Below, in pieces: positions 55,910-64,000 of a DNA stretch of 64,000 nucleotides (positions are counted from its first letter, which is position 1; the number at the start of each line of letters is the position of its first letter). The notes under the pieces are model-generated. The model ran no database searches and was not told where the DNA came from. It saw only the letters and a program-made list of their open reading frames with translations. A program made the translations under genes and the position numbers. The stretch is from positions 1-64,000 of the forward strand of contig NZ_LNZC01000007.1 of NCBI RefSeq assembly GCF_001467535.1. The letters run 5' to 3'. Source of the DNA: Legionella worsleiensis (GTDB lineage: Bacteria; Pseudomonadota; Gammaproteobacteria; Legionellales; Legionellaceae).

Positions 55910-57094
55910 TTACATCAGTTCAATAGCCATAGCCGTTGCTTCACCGCCACCAATACACAAAGAAGCAACACCACGTTTTTTGCCTTGTTGTTTTAATGCA
56001 TGCAATAAAGTAACCAGTATACGTGCACCTGAAGCACCTATAGGATGACCCAGAGCACATGCGCCACCATGAATATTAACGTGTTCAGGGTTTAATTCAA
56101 GTTGCGATATTGCTGCCATGGTGACTACTGCGAACGCTTCGTTTATTTCATAAAGATCAACATCATTTTGTTTCCATGATGCTTTGTTCATTACTTTACG
56201 AATGGCGTCTACAGGGGCAGTTGTAAACCATTGAGGCGCTTGAGCATGACTGGCATGAGCAACTATTCTTGCCAAAGGAGAGATACCACGCTTTTCCGCA
56301 TTGGCCGCACTCATCAGGATAAGGCTTGCCGCACCATCTGAAATAGAACTGGAGTTGGCTGCTGTCACCGTACCGTCTGATTGGAAGGCTGGTTTTAATT
56401 GTGACATTTTAGTCAGTTTTGCAGGATCAGGACCTTCATCCGCACTTACAGTTACGTCACCTTTACGGGTAGTTAAGGTCACAGGAACAATTTCATCTCT
56501 AAATGCGCCACTTTCCATAGCTTTAAGTGCATTGGTCATAGAGCGGATTGCAAATTCATCCTGCTGTTCTCTGGAGAAATTGAAATGTTTGGCAGTTGTT
56601 TCTGCAAAACATCCCATCAACTGTCCTTTTTCATAGGCATCTTCAAGTCCGTCAAGGAACATGTGATCTTTCAGCTCACCATGTCCCAGTCTATAACCTG
56701 AACGTGCTTTTGCGAGTAGATATGGCGCATTACTCATACTTTCCATTCCACTTGCCAGAATAACTTGTGCTGATCCTGCTTTAATCAAGTCATGTGCCAA
56801 CATGGCGGCTTTCATTCCCGAACCACACATTTTATTGATGGTTGTGGCACCAGCAGAATTGGGTATTCCTGCCTTGATTGCAGCTTGTCTTGCAGGCGCT
56901 TGTCCTATTCCAGCCTGGAGTACGCAACCGCTAATGACTTCATCGATTTCTGCAGGGGTAAGTCCTGATTGAGTTAACGCAGCCATGTGAGCTATTGCGC
57001 CAAGCTCTGGTGCTGAAAGAGCAGAAAGCGAACCTAACATCGCTCCCATAGGAGTCCTTTTTGCTGCTACGATTACCACATCGTTTTGTTCCAT
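55910..57094 (-). CDS. atoB: Acetyl-CoA acetyltransferase (thiolase)
   Basis: 394 residues, normal. Nucleophilic Cys in INKMCGSGMKAAMLA, His in NEAFAVV, and the second active-site Cys near the end, SLCIGGGEATAMAIE, with GGACALGHPIGASGARI. It cleaves acetoacetyl-CoA to two acetyl-CoA (or runs backward for polyhydroxybutyrate). Eleven bases after ivd; together with acetoacetyl-CoA synthetase it completes leucine breakdown. Confidence 0.94.
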   Translation of the reverse strand: MEQNDVVIVAAKRTPMGAMLGSLSALSAPELGAIAHMAALTQSGLTPAEIDEVISGCVLQAGIGQAPARQAAIKAGIPNSAGATTINKMCGSGMKAAMLAHDLIKAGSAQVILASGMESMSNAPYLLAKARSGYRLGHGELKDHMFLDGLEDAYEKGQLMGCFAETTAKHFNFSREQQDEFAIRSMTNALKAMESGAFRDEIVPVTLTTRKGDVTVSADEGPDPAKLTKMSQLKPAFQSDGTVTAANSSSISDGAASLILMSAANAEKRGISPLARIVAHASHAQAPQWFTTAPVDAIRKVMNKASWKQNDVDLYEINEAFAVVTMAAISQLELNPEHVNIHGGACALGHPIGASGARILVTLLHALKQQGKKRGVASLCIGGGEATAMAIELM

Positions 57095-57105
57095 GTCACT
57101 ATTCC

Positions 57106-58266
57106 TTATGCAGTTTCTTTAAAAAGTTCACGACCTATCAACATTCTTCTGATTTCAGACGTGCCAGCTCCAATTTCATACAGTTTGGCGTCTCGTAACA
57201 ATCGTCCTGTGGGGTATTCGTTAATGTATCCGTTACCACCCAGGGTTTGAATTGCCTGAAGCGCCATTTGTGTTGCTTTTTCTGCAGTATATAAAATAAC
57301 GCCTGCTGCATCTTTACGACTTACCATACCGTTGTCACAGGCTTTTGCAACGGCATACAGATATGCTCTGGATGCGCTAAGTTCTGTGTACATATCGGCA
57401 AGTTTACCCTGGATAAACTGAAACTCTCCAATTGCCTGATTAAATTGTTTGCGTTCATGCACGTAGGGCAAAACAACATCCATGCATGCTTGCATAATGC
57501 CCACAGGGCCTGCTGCAAGAATAGTGCGTTCGTAATCAAGGCCACTCATTAAAACCTGAACACCCTGATTGACTTCTCCAAGGACGTTTTCAGCCGGAAC
57601 TTCGCACTGTTCGAAAACCAGTTCACAGGTATTGGAACCTCTCATGCCCAGTTTATCGAGCTTTTGGGCCGTTCTAAAGCCAGCCATTCCTTTTTCTATC
57701 AGAAAAGCAGTGATGCCTTTACTTCCCGCCTGCTTGTCTGTTTTGGCGTAGACCACCAGAACGTCGGCATCTGGCCCGTTGGTTATCCACATTTTGGTGC
57801 CATCCAGAATGTATTTATCACCATGCGAACGAGCCTGGAGTTGCATGCTGACTACGTCTGAGCCTGAGTTTGACTCACTCATGGCCAGAGCGCCAATATA
57901 TTCTCCGCTTATAAGCTTAGGCAGATATTTTTCTTTTTGCGAATTGTTTCCGTTCAGGTAGATTTGATTCACACACAAATTGGAGTGAGCGCCATAACTC
58001 AATCCTACCGAAGCTGATGCCCTGGAAATTTCTTCCATGGCTATGGCATGCGCCAGATACCCCATATTGGCACCGCCGTATTCTTCACTGACTGTGATCC
58101 CTAACAATCCCAAATCACCTAATTTTCGCCATAATTGATTGGGGAATGTATTGCTTTCGTCAATGTGGGCTGCCAGAGGAGCGATTTCTGTGCGGGCGAA
58201 TTGGTAGACCGTGTCTCTTAACATGTCATAGGTTTCACCCAGTTGATACTTTAGTCCGTTGTGCAT
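57106..58266 (-). CDS. ivd: Isovaleryl-CoA dehydrogenase
   Basis: 386 residues, acyl-CoA dehydrogenase. FAD-binding text [16 protein letters not shown] and [17 protein letters not shown], then [20 protein letters not shown] with the Glu base position typical of the isovaleryl branch, and [20 protein letters not shown]. Oxidises isovaleryl-CoA to methylcrotonyl-CoA. First gene of the cluster; its promoter lies between 58267 and 58508. Specificity for isovaleryl-CoA follows from the neighbours. Confidence 0.94.
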   Translation of the reverse strand: MHNGLKYQLGETYDMLRDTVYQFARTEIAPLAAHIDESNTFPNQLWRKLGDLGLLGITVSEEYGGANMGYLAHAIAMEEISRASASVGLSYGAHSNLCVNQIYLNGNNSQKEKYLPKLISGEYIGALAMSESNSGSDVVSMQLQARSHGDKYILDGTKMWITNGPDADVLVVYAKTDKQAGSKGITAFLIEKGMAGFRTAQKLDKLGMRGSNTCELVFEQCEVPAENVLGEVNQGVQVLMSGLDYERTILAAGPVGIMQACMDVVLPYVHERKQFNQAIGEFQFIQGKLADMYTELSASRAYLYAVAKACDNGMVSRKDAAGVILYTAEKATQMALQAIQTLGGNGYINEYPTGRLLRDAKLYEIGAGTSEIRRMLIGRELFKETA

Positions 58267-58508
58267 GGATTATATCCTGTTGATTTTACAAATACTCAAG
58301 ACTATACCCAATCGATTCGGCCTTGTCCATTCACTGGCGGTTTCTAACACAGTGTATTTTAAAAAGACTCTTTACCACGGTTAAAAAATAACCTAATCTT
58401 AAGCCGAAACACTACTTTTGGGTCGTGATAAGTTTTTCCTGAATTCATGGCAGATAACTCTGTGATGAAATTGAGCACGGAATTCAGGTTCATAGAGGAG
58501 AGTTGCTC

Positions 58509-59192
58509 ATGCGTAATCTGGTTTTATGGGGGCACGATGTCAATGAATACAAAGAAATGTTTGATTTGTCAGAAGAAGAAATTCATACAAAGATTTTAGA
58601 ATTTGGCTGTGGCCCTAGTGCAGTAAACACTCAGCTTAATAAAAAAAATATTGAGGTGGTTAGTTGCGATCCTTTGTTTGTTTTGGATAAAGATACTTTA
58701 TATTCAAAATCAGTGTTGATTTTTTCCCAAATGGCAGAAGAAATTAAAGCGGTACAAGACCATTTTGATTTTAGCCAAAGCGGTGGTTTTGAACACTTGC
58801 TTGCCAAACGAAAAGCGGGATTTGAACAGTTTTTTGCCGATTATCCGCAGGGAAAGACCGAAGGAAGATACTTGGGCGTTAACGATTGTCAATTACCTTT
58901 TGCTGATTTTACTTTTGATTTTGCTTTGTGTTCTCATTATTTATTCGCTGATTTGGAGAATCAATCGGTAGCGTTTCATTTGGATGTACTGCGTGAGCTG
59001 GCTCGAGTGGCAAAAGAAGTCAGAATTTTTCCTTTGATCGACAAAGACGGAAATACTTCGCCTTTTCTGGGGCCTGTATTACTTAGCCTGCAACAGGAAA
59101 ACTACGGTATTGAGGTACGAGAAGTCGCCTTTCATTTACAGAAATCAGGTAATGCCATGTTAAGAGTATGGGCTCAGGAATGTAAGGTTTAG
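58509..59192 (+). CDS. Class I SAM methyltransferase, unknown substrate
   Basis: 227 residues from the ATG at 58509 with AGAGGAG upstream. The SAM-binding region is ILEFGCGPSAVNTQLNKK and VVSCDPLFVLD, then LPFADFTFDFALCSHYLF. Substrate unknown. It is divergent from the leucine cluster and about 48 bases before pyrD, so probably co-transcribed with it. Confidence 0.82.
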   Translation: MRNLVLWGHDVNEYKEMFDLSEEEIHTKILEFGCGPSAVNTQLNKKNIEVVSCDPLFVLDKDTLYSKSVLIFSQMAEEIKAVQDHFDFSQSGGFEHLLAKRKAGFEQFFADYPQGKTEGRYLGVNDCQLPFADFTFDFALCSHYLFADLENQSVAFHLDVLRELARVAKEVRIFPLIDKDGNTSPFLGPVLLSLQQENYGIEVREVAFHLQKSGNAMLRVWAQECKV

Positions 59193-59239
59193 AGGATGCA
59201 GTGGTTTGCATGAATTATGGTTTTATCGGAGGTATTTGA

Positions 59240-60241
59240 ATGTATTCGCTGATCCGTCCTTTGTTATTTAAACTGGATGCGGAGACCGCTCATCACTTGG
59301 TTTTATCTACTCTGGATAACTTGCCTGGATGGTGTTTTAAAACAAATGCAGGTAAACCTGTTCATGCCATGGGGCTGGTTTTCCCGCATCCGGTTGGATT
59401 GGCTGCAGGTCTTGATAAAAACGCCGATCACCTTGATGGTCTGGAAAAACTGGGGTTTTCTTTTATAGAGGTGGGAACAGTCACCCCAAGACCACAGTCG
59501 GGAAATTCCAAGCCTCGTTTGTTTCGTCTGCCCGAGGCGCAGGCGCTTATTAACCGAATGGGGTTTAATAACCAGGGTGTCGATGCTCTGGTTACTCACG
59601 TTAAAAAAGCAAAGTACAACGGGATTTTAGGCATTAATATCGGTAAGAATAAAGAGACGGCATTGCAGCATGCGGCTGATGATTATTGTTATTGTCTGCA
59701 AAAAGTATATGAACATGCCTCATATGTTACCGTTAACATTTCATCACCTAATACCCCTGATTTACGCCAGCTGCAAAAGGGTGATTATCTTGTTCAGTTG
59801 TTGTCTTTGTTGCATACGGAGCAAAAAAAACTCGCTGATCGTTATCAAAAGCATGTGCCTTTGGTCGTCAAAGTATCTCCTGATGAGGATGAAGAAACTT
59901 TGAAAGTCATGACTGATGTGTTTTTAAGTCATGGTATTGAGGGAATTATAGCGACCAATACCACCTGCACTCGAGAGCAGGTTAAAAATCTTACCCATGG
60001 CGATGAGCAGGGCGGTTTAAGCGGAAAACCTGTTGAAGAACTGGCGAATCGATGTTTGACTTTGTTGAAACATTATGTGGGTGATGCGATTACTCTGATT
60101 GGAGCCGGTGGTATTGATAGCCCGGAGGCAGCCCAAAGGAAAATTGCAGCTGGGGCATCCCTGATACAACTGTACACTGGATTGATTTATCAAGGCCCTG
60201 GCCTGGTGAATCAGGTGATAAACAAATTAAGTGAAACATGA
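59240..60241 (+). CDS. pyrD: Dihydroorotate dehydrogenase (class 2)
   Basis: 333 residues. Membrane-associated, quinone-linked oxidation of dihydroorotate to orotate in pyrimidine synthesis. FMN-binding text [22 protein letters not shown], and the class 2 active-site Ser in [28 protein letters not shown] near the end. The stop TGA shares bases with the ATG of the next gene. Confidence 0.96.
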   Translation: MYSLIRPLLFKLDAETAHHLVLSTLDNLPGWCFKTNAGKPVHAMGLVFPHPVGLAAGLDKNADHLDGLEKLGFSFIEVGTVTPRPQSGNSKPRLFRLPEAQALINRMGFNNQGVDALVTHVKKAKYNGILGINIGKNKETALQHAADDYCYCLQKVYEHASYVTVNISSPNTPDLRQLQKGDYLVQLLSLLHTEQKKLADRYQKHVPLVVKVSPDEDEETLKVMTDVFLSHGIEGIIATNTTCTREQVKNLTHGDEQGGLSGKPVEELANRCLTLLKHYVGDAITLIGAGGIDSPEAAQRKIAAGASLIQLYTGLIYQGPGLVNQVINKLSET

Positions 60242-61029
60242 TGTACATCACCAAAGAGCAAGCGGCGCGCATGGAAGCGTGCATCAAACAAACGCATATT
60301 GAAGTGACTCAAAATTATATAAATGGAAAAACATTAGAAATAAATGGCGGTGCCGCCTGTTTTTCTGGACATGATTCTTTTTTATCTCAGGTTGTGGGTT
60401 GGGGATTTTATACAAAACCAAAGTATTTCAAGTCTGAGATTGAAACCATAGAGTATTTTTATAAGGAGCGTGCTCATAGGCAGGTTGATATAGAATTATG
60501 TCCCTACGTCGGTAATGATTTGATGCGTTTTTTATGCGCAAGAGGATACAGTATTAGCGAGATCAGCTCAGTTTCTGTTCTTGATTTATCTTCGGTTAAA
60601 GAGGACGAGCAGCCGGGCAGTTTCTATCCAATCAGGATAGTACCGGCGGATGAGTTGAATTATTGGGCCAGACAAGTTGCTGCAGGATTTGGTTATCCTG
60701 AAGCTCAGGAGCAGTTTATTCGTTATGCCAGAGCAAAAGGGGTTGTGGTGTTTGGTGTTTATGATGAAGATCGGATTATTGCAGGTGCTACTCTGGCCAT
60801 GCATGGAGAGGTATGTGATTTGGGAGTAGCCAGTACTTTACCTGCTTTTAGAGGAAAAGGGTTGCAAAAAAAATTGCTTTTAGCTCGATTACATTATGCA
60901 AGACAATATGGGTTGAATACGGCTACAGTAACCACCGAACCCGGAACTATATCTGATTTGAATGTGCAAAAGACTGGTTTTCGATGTGCCTATTCTCGCA
61001 TTAAAATGTCCCGAACAGTAAGGTCCTGA
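60238..61029 (+). CDS. GNAT-family acetyltransferase
   Basis: 263 residues. The C-terminal half has the acetyl-CoA-binding pattern [21 protein letters not shown] and [14 protein letters not shown]. The N-terminal half is helical and unrecognised. It overlaps pyrD by four bases, so translation is coupled. Acceptor unknown; an N-acetyltransferase for a small amine or peptide is the family default. Confidence 0.85.
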   Translation: MMYITKEQAARMEACIKQTHIEVTQNYINGKTLEINGGAACFSGHDSFLSQVVGWGFYTKPKYFKSEIETIEYFYKERAHRQVDIELCPYVGNDLMRFLCARGYSISEISSVSVLDLSSVKEDEQPGSFYPIRIVPADELNYWARQVAAGFGYPEAQEQFIRYARAKGVVVFGVYDEDRIIAGATLAMHGEVCDLGVASTLPAFRGKGLQKKLLLARLHYARQYGLNTATVTTEPGTISDLNVQKTGFRCAYSRIKMSRTVRS

Positions 61030-61181
61030 AGCGTCCATTTGCTTTTTACAGCGAGTCTAATCCAATCGTTTTGTTGCATTTTTTGTCGCTTATTCTTTTA
61101 TTTCTTCTCCAAGAGTGTTGGCACAAAATCACAATAAGGGGTACAATTTAGTTCATTTGCCAACCTTTGACCCGCTAATCA

Positions 61182-62948
61182 ATGAAAAATAATACTCCTG
61201 TTAAAACCAGTCTGCTGTACAAACGTTTATTATCCTATGTAAAACCGTTTTGGCCTGTGCTGATTTTAGGAATATTGGCTAATATTCTTTATTCTGGAAT
61301 TGATGCCACGTTTACTTATTTAACCAAGCCTTTTCTTGATAAAGGTTTTATCAACATTGATATAGATTTTGTTAAAAAAATCCCGCTCATTGTGTTGATA
61401 GGTATTACTTTGCGGGGTGTGGTCAGTTCATTGGGTAGTTATTGCATGACCTGGGTTGCCCGTTCGGTTGTAAAGGTACTCAGGCAGAAGGTTTTTGCAC
61501 ATATAGTCCATTTACCTGCTGATTTTTATGATGAAGCCACTTCAGGCCAAATGTTGTCCAAAATTCTTTATGACGTGGAACAAGTCGCACAGGTCAGTGC
61601 GGATGCGTTGACAGATTTTGTGCAAAATACATGTCTTGTTATTGGTCTTCTTACAGTGATGATGGTTATATGTTGGCAGCTTTCCCTGATGTTTTTACTC
61701 ACCATTCCGTTTATTGGTTTAATCGTAAATTACACTAATAAACGAGTGAGGCGAATAAGCCATAAGGTACAAAAAACCATGGGTGAAGTTACGGAAATTG
61801 CAAGTGAGGCTATAGAAGGGTATAAAGTCGTCCGTATTTTTGGCGGTGAGGCGTATGAGGAAGGAAAATTTAATGCCGCAACAGAGCATTCTCGAATAAA
61901 TGACATGAAGGTTGCGGTAAGCAAGGCGGTTAATGTCTCTGGAGTGCAGGCTGTTATTGCTGTGGGGATAGCAGCTATCATTATGGCCGCAATTCAACTT
62001 TCAACAGTTATTACAATAACCGCTGGTTCATTTTTGGCAATTATCGCTGCCATGTTGCAGTTAATTAAACCCATGAAGACCTTAACCACATTGAATGCCA
62101 CTATTCAGAGAGGACTAGCTGGTGCTGAAAGTGTGTTTCATATTCTTGATTTGCCCATAGAATCAACGCAGGGTATCGCATTAAAGAATAAAGCATTGGG
62201 AGCAATTGAGTTTAAAAACGTGTCCTATGCCTATAGAGATGGGCACCGTGTGTTGCATGATGTCAGTTTTAACATTGAGGCGGGCACTTGTGTTGCTTTG
62301 GTTGGTCACTCTGGTAGTGGTAAGACTACGATTGCCAGTTTGTTACCTCGTTTTTATGAAGTATCTGAAGGCATGATTACTCTTGATGGCATTGACGTGA
62401 ATCAGATCAGTTTAAACAGTCTCAGGGAACAAATGGCTTTAGTCAGTCAAAACGTGATGCTGTTTAATGATACCTTGGCAAATAATATTGCTTACGGGCG
62501 CAGTGATATCAGCCGGCAGCAGATCATTAACGCAGCAAAATTAGCTTACGCTGATGAATTCATTGCACAACTGCCGCAAGGATACGATACTCGAGTTGGC
62601 GAAAATGGCGTATTGTTGTCCGGTGGACAAAGACAAAGAATAGCCATAGCACGAGCCATCTTAAAAGATGCGCCAATTTTAATTCTTGATGAAGCCACTT
62701 CAGCTTTGGATAGTGAATCGGAGCAGTACATACAAGCAGCATTGGAACAGGTTATGAAAAATCGTACTACCCTGGTTATTGCGCATCGATTATCAACCAT
62801 CAAACATGCTAATAAAATTATTGTCATGCAGCATGGCCGTCTTGTAGAACAAGGTTCTCACCATGAGCTGTTGCATTTGCAAGGTCATTATGCCCAGTTG
62901 TATAAAGTACAACAAATAGGCATGGTTCCAGAGGACGCACTGGCTTGA
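61182..62948 (+). CDS. msbA: Lipid A export ABC transporter MsbA
   Basis: 588 residues: six helices in the first ~310, then the ATPase domain with Walker [15 protein letters not shown], signature [15 protein letters not shown] and Walker [16 protein letters not shown]. Flips lipid A core across the inner membrane. Its stop overlaps the lpxK start (ATGA), so the two are coupled. Assignment as MsbA rather than a generic exporter is fixed by lpxK. Confidence 0.96.
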   Translation: MKNNTPVKTSLLYKRLLSYVKPFWPVLILGILANILYSGIDATFTYLTKPFLDKGFINIDIDFVKKIPLIVLIGITLRGVVSSLGSYCMTWVARSVVKVLRQKVFAHIVHLPADFYDEATSGQMLSKILYDVEQVAQVSADALTDFVQNTCLVIGLLTVMMVICWQLSLMFLLTIPFIGLIVNYTNKRVRRISHKVQKTMGEVTEIASEAIEGYKVVRIFGGEAYEEGKFNAATEHSRINDMKVAVSKAVNVSGVQAVIAVGIAAIIMAAIQLSTVITITAGSFLAIIAAMLQLIKPMKTLTTLNATIQRGLAGAESVFHILDLPIESTQGIALKNKALGAIEFKNVSYAYRDGHRVLHDVSFNIEAGTCVALVGHSGSGKTTIASLLPRFYEVSEGMITLDGIDVNQISLNSLREQMALVSQNVMLFNDTLANNIAYGRSDISRQQIINAAKLAYADEFIAQLPQGYDTRVGENGVLLSGGQRQRIAIARAILKDAPILILDEATSALDSESEQYIQAALEQVMKNRTTLVIAHRLSTIKHANKIIVMQHGRLVEQGSHHELLHLQGHYAQLYKVQQIGMVPEDALA

Positions 62949-63922
62949 TGACGGCTTTTTTTGAACAATTGTGGTATAAAAATCATCCCTTACGTTGGTT
63001 TTTATTACCCTTTTCCTGGTGTTATGGTTTTATTACTCTGATTCGCCGCAGGTATTTGGAGCTTTTTTGTCAACACAATCCTTCTGTTCCGGTAATTGTT
63101 GTGGGGAACGTATCGGTAGGTGGTGTAGGAAAAACACCCCTGGTGATCGCTTTAGCCAAAAACATACGCCAAAAGGGGATAAAAGTAGGAGTAGTCAGTC
63201 GAGGATACGGGGCGAAAATCAAAACCTTTCCCTACGAAATACAATGCACTGATACTGCATTAGATGTTGGTGATGAGCCTTTAATGATCGCACAAAAGAC
63301 TGATTGTCCGGTAGTTATAGCCCCTAATCGTATGGACGCTGTTCATCATCTTGTCAACAAACATCAGGTTGAACTGATAATTAGCGATGATGGTTTGCAA
63401 CACTACCGTATGGGACGATCTATAGAAATTGCCGTGATCGATGGTCTTCGTGGCCTTGGAAATCGCTTGTTATTGCCGGCAGGTCCTTTACGAGAATCTC
63501 CTGCGCGTTTGAATGAAGTGGATTTTATTATTGTAAATGAGGGCACTTGGGATAAGGCCTACCCAATGTGTTTAACCCCTGGAAAAATCATTAAGTTATC
63601 TACAGGTGAAGAAGTTGAGCCTGATGAGTTGAAAAAAAGAGATGTGGCAGCAATCGCAGGGATAGGAAATCCACAACGTTTTTATTCCACTTTAACTCGT
63701 TTAGGGATAGAATTCAAAACTTATTCTTATCCTGATCATTATCAATTTGAGCCTATTGATTTTAATCAACCAGAATCTCTTATTATCATGACGGAAAAGG
63801 ATGCCGTGAAATGTCGTTCCTTTAGTTCTGACAAAATGTATTATCTACCTGTTGACGCAACATTAAATAAAGCCTTTTGGGACGCATTATGGACGCACAA
63901 ATTATTAAAGGGTTATTGCTAA
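62945..63922 (+). CDS. lpxK: Tetraacyldisaccharide 4'-kinase LpxK
   Basis: 325 residues. Adds the 4'-phosphate to the lipid A precursor, at the inner membrane. One N-terminal helix ([18 protein letters not shown]), then the P-loop [27 protein letters not shown] and [12 protein letters not shown] (catalytic Asp pair). Final step before MsbA substrate export; the operon order msbA-lpxK is common. Confidence 0.96.
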   Translation: MMTAFFEQLWYKNHPLRWFLLPFSWCYGFITLIRRRYLELFCQHNPSVPVIVVGNVSVGGVGKTPLVIALAKNIRQKGIKVGVVSRGYGAKIKTFPYEIQCTDTALDVGDEPLMIAQKTDCPVVIAPNRMDAVHHLVNKHQVELIISDDGLQHYRMGRSIEIAVIDGLRGLGNRLLLPAGPLRESPARLNEVDFIIVNEGTWDKAYPMCLTPGKIIKLSTGEEVEPDELKKRDVAAIAGIGNPQRFYSTLTRLGIEFKTYSYPDHYQFEPIDFNQPESLIIMTEKDAVKCRSFSSDKMYYLPVDATLNKAFWDALWTHKLLKGYC

Positions 63923-63923
63923 T

Positions 63924-64000
63924 ATGATATCAGTACGAATTTGGATGATTTTATTTTGCTTGATTATGGTGATGAGCAGTTCGGTGATAGCGGCTGATGT
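63924..64000 (+). CDS. Start of an exported protein, cut by the window edge
   Basis: The ATG at 63924 lies two bases after lpxK's stop. The visible 25 residues read as a signal peptide (MISVRIWMILFCLIMVMSSS then VIAAD), so an exported or periplasmic protein follows lpxK. Nothing more can be said. Confidence 0.7.
   Translation, partial: MISVRIWMILFCLIMVMSSSVIAAD

Noticed and set aside
1-64000. tRNA, rRNA or prophage genes
   Set aside because: No tRNA-like cloverleaf, rRNA stretch, integrase or phage structural gene was seen in reading the window.

Overview
The window reads as a chromosomal segment of Legionella, most likely L. pneumophila or a close relative. The reasons are a low-GC, AT-rich intergenic style, a paralogue of the Legionella major outer membrane protein (mature start GTMGPVCTPG), two more barrel proteins with the same GTMG mature start, a Com1/DsbA2-type thioredoxin, and several lone, Ser-rich, coiled-coil or ankyrin-like proteins of the kind this genus delivers through Dot/Icm. 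No tRNA, rRNA, CRISPR array or prophage was seen.

Layout. 1-9.7 kb is accessory and surface-related: two neighbouring paralogous MPFN... proteins (the first cut by the window edge, the second with 38-residue ankyrin-like repeats), small exported proteins, three outer membrane barrels and a HAD-like protein. 9.8-14.8 kb holds a GT87-like membrane glycosyltransferase, the udk-fabI pair and a PafA-like phosphatase. 15-26 kb mixes an effector-like protein, a rhodanese/membrane protein/EamA operon, glutathione synthesis (gshA-gshB), mlaA, pip-dtd, uvrD, a Legionella-type hypothetical and dsbA2. 27-33.5 kb holds the overlapping glyQ-glyS-gmhB-rsmJ run, a secreted YARHG protein and a zinc-binding dehydrogenase-like protein.

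34.1-37.9 kb is the most unusual stretch. A REP-associated tyrosine transposase (RAYT) lies between inverted 32-bp GTAG palindromes. Around it are about 200-bp elements that keep both palindromes, the transposase's last codons and its 5' flank but lack the middle, so they look like internal-deletion (MITE-like) derivatives. They bracket a tandem duplication of a 234-residue membrane-associated protein. A further end fragment lies at 40.2 kb. 38-47.9 kb carries three large effector-like proteins around the metNIQ methionine transporter, and an imperfect inverted repeat upstream of metN.

48-58.3 kb is a complete leucine/isovalerate catabolic cluster on the minus strand: isovaleryl-CoA dehydrogenase, thiolase, a small membrane protein, both methylcrotonyl-CoA carboxylase subunits, methylglutaconyl-CoA hydratase, HMG-CoA lyase and acetoacetyl-CoA synthetase. 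Together they would turn isovaleryl-CoA into acetyl-CoA, which fits an amino-acid-consuming intracellular bacterium. 58.5-64 kb holds a methyltransferase, pyrD, a GNAT protein, msbA-lpxK (lipid A export and 4'-phosphorylation) and the start of an exported protein cut by the right edge.

Functions rest on motifs and family knowledge; no database search was possible. Starts were moved where a better Shine-Dalgarno site or family length supported it.
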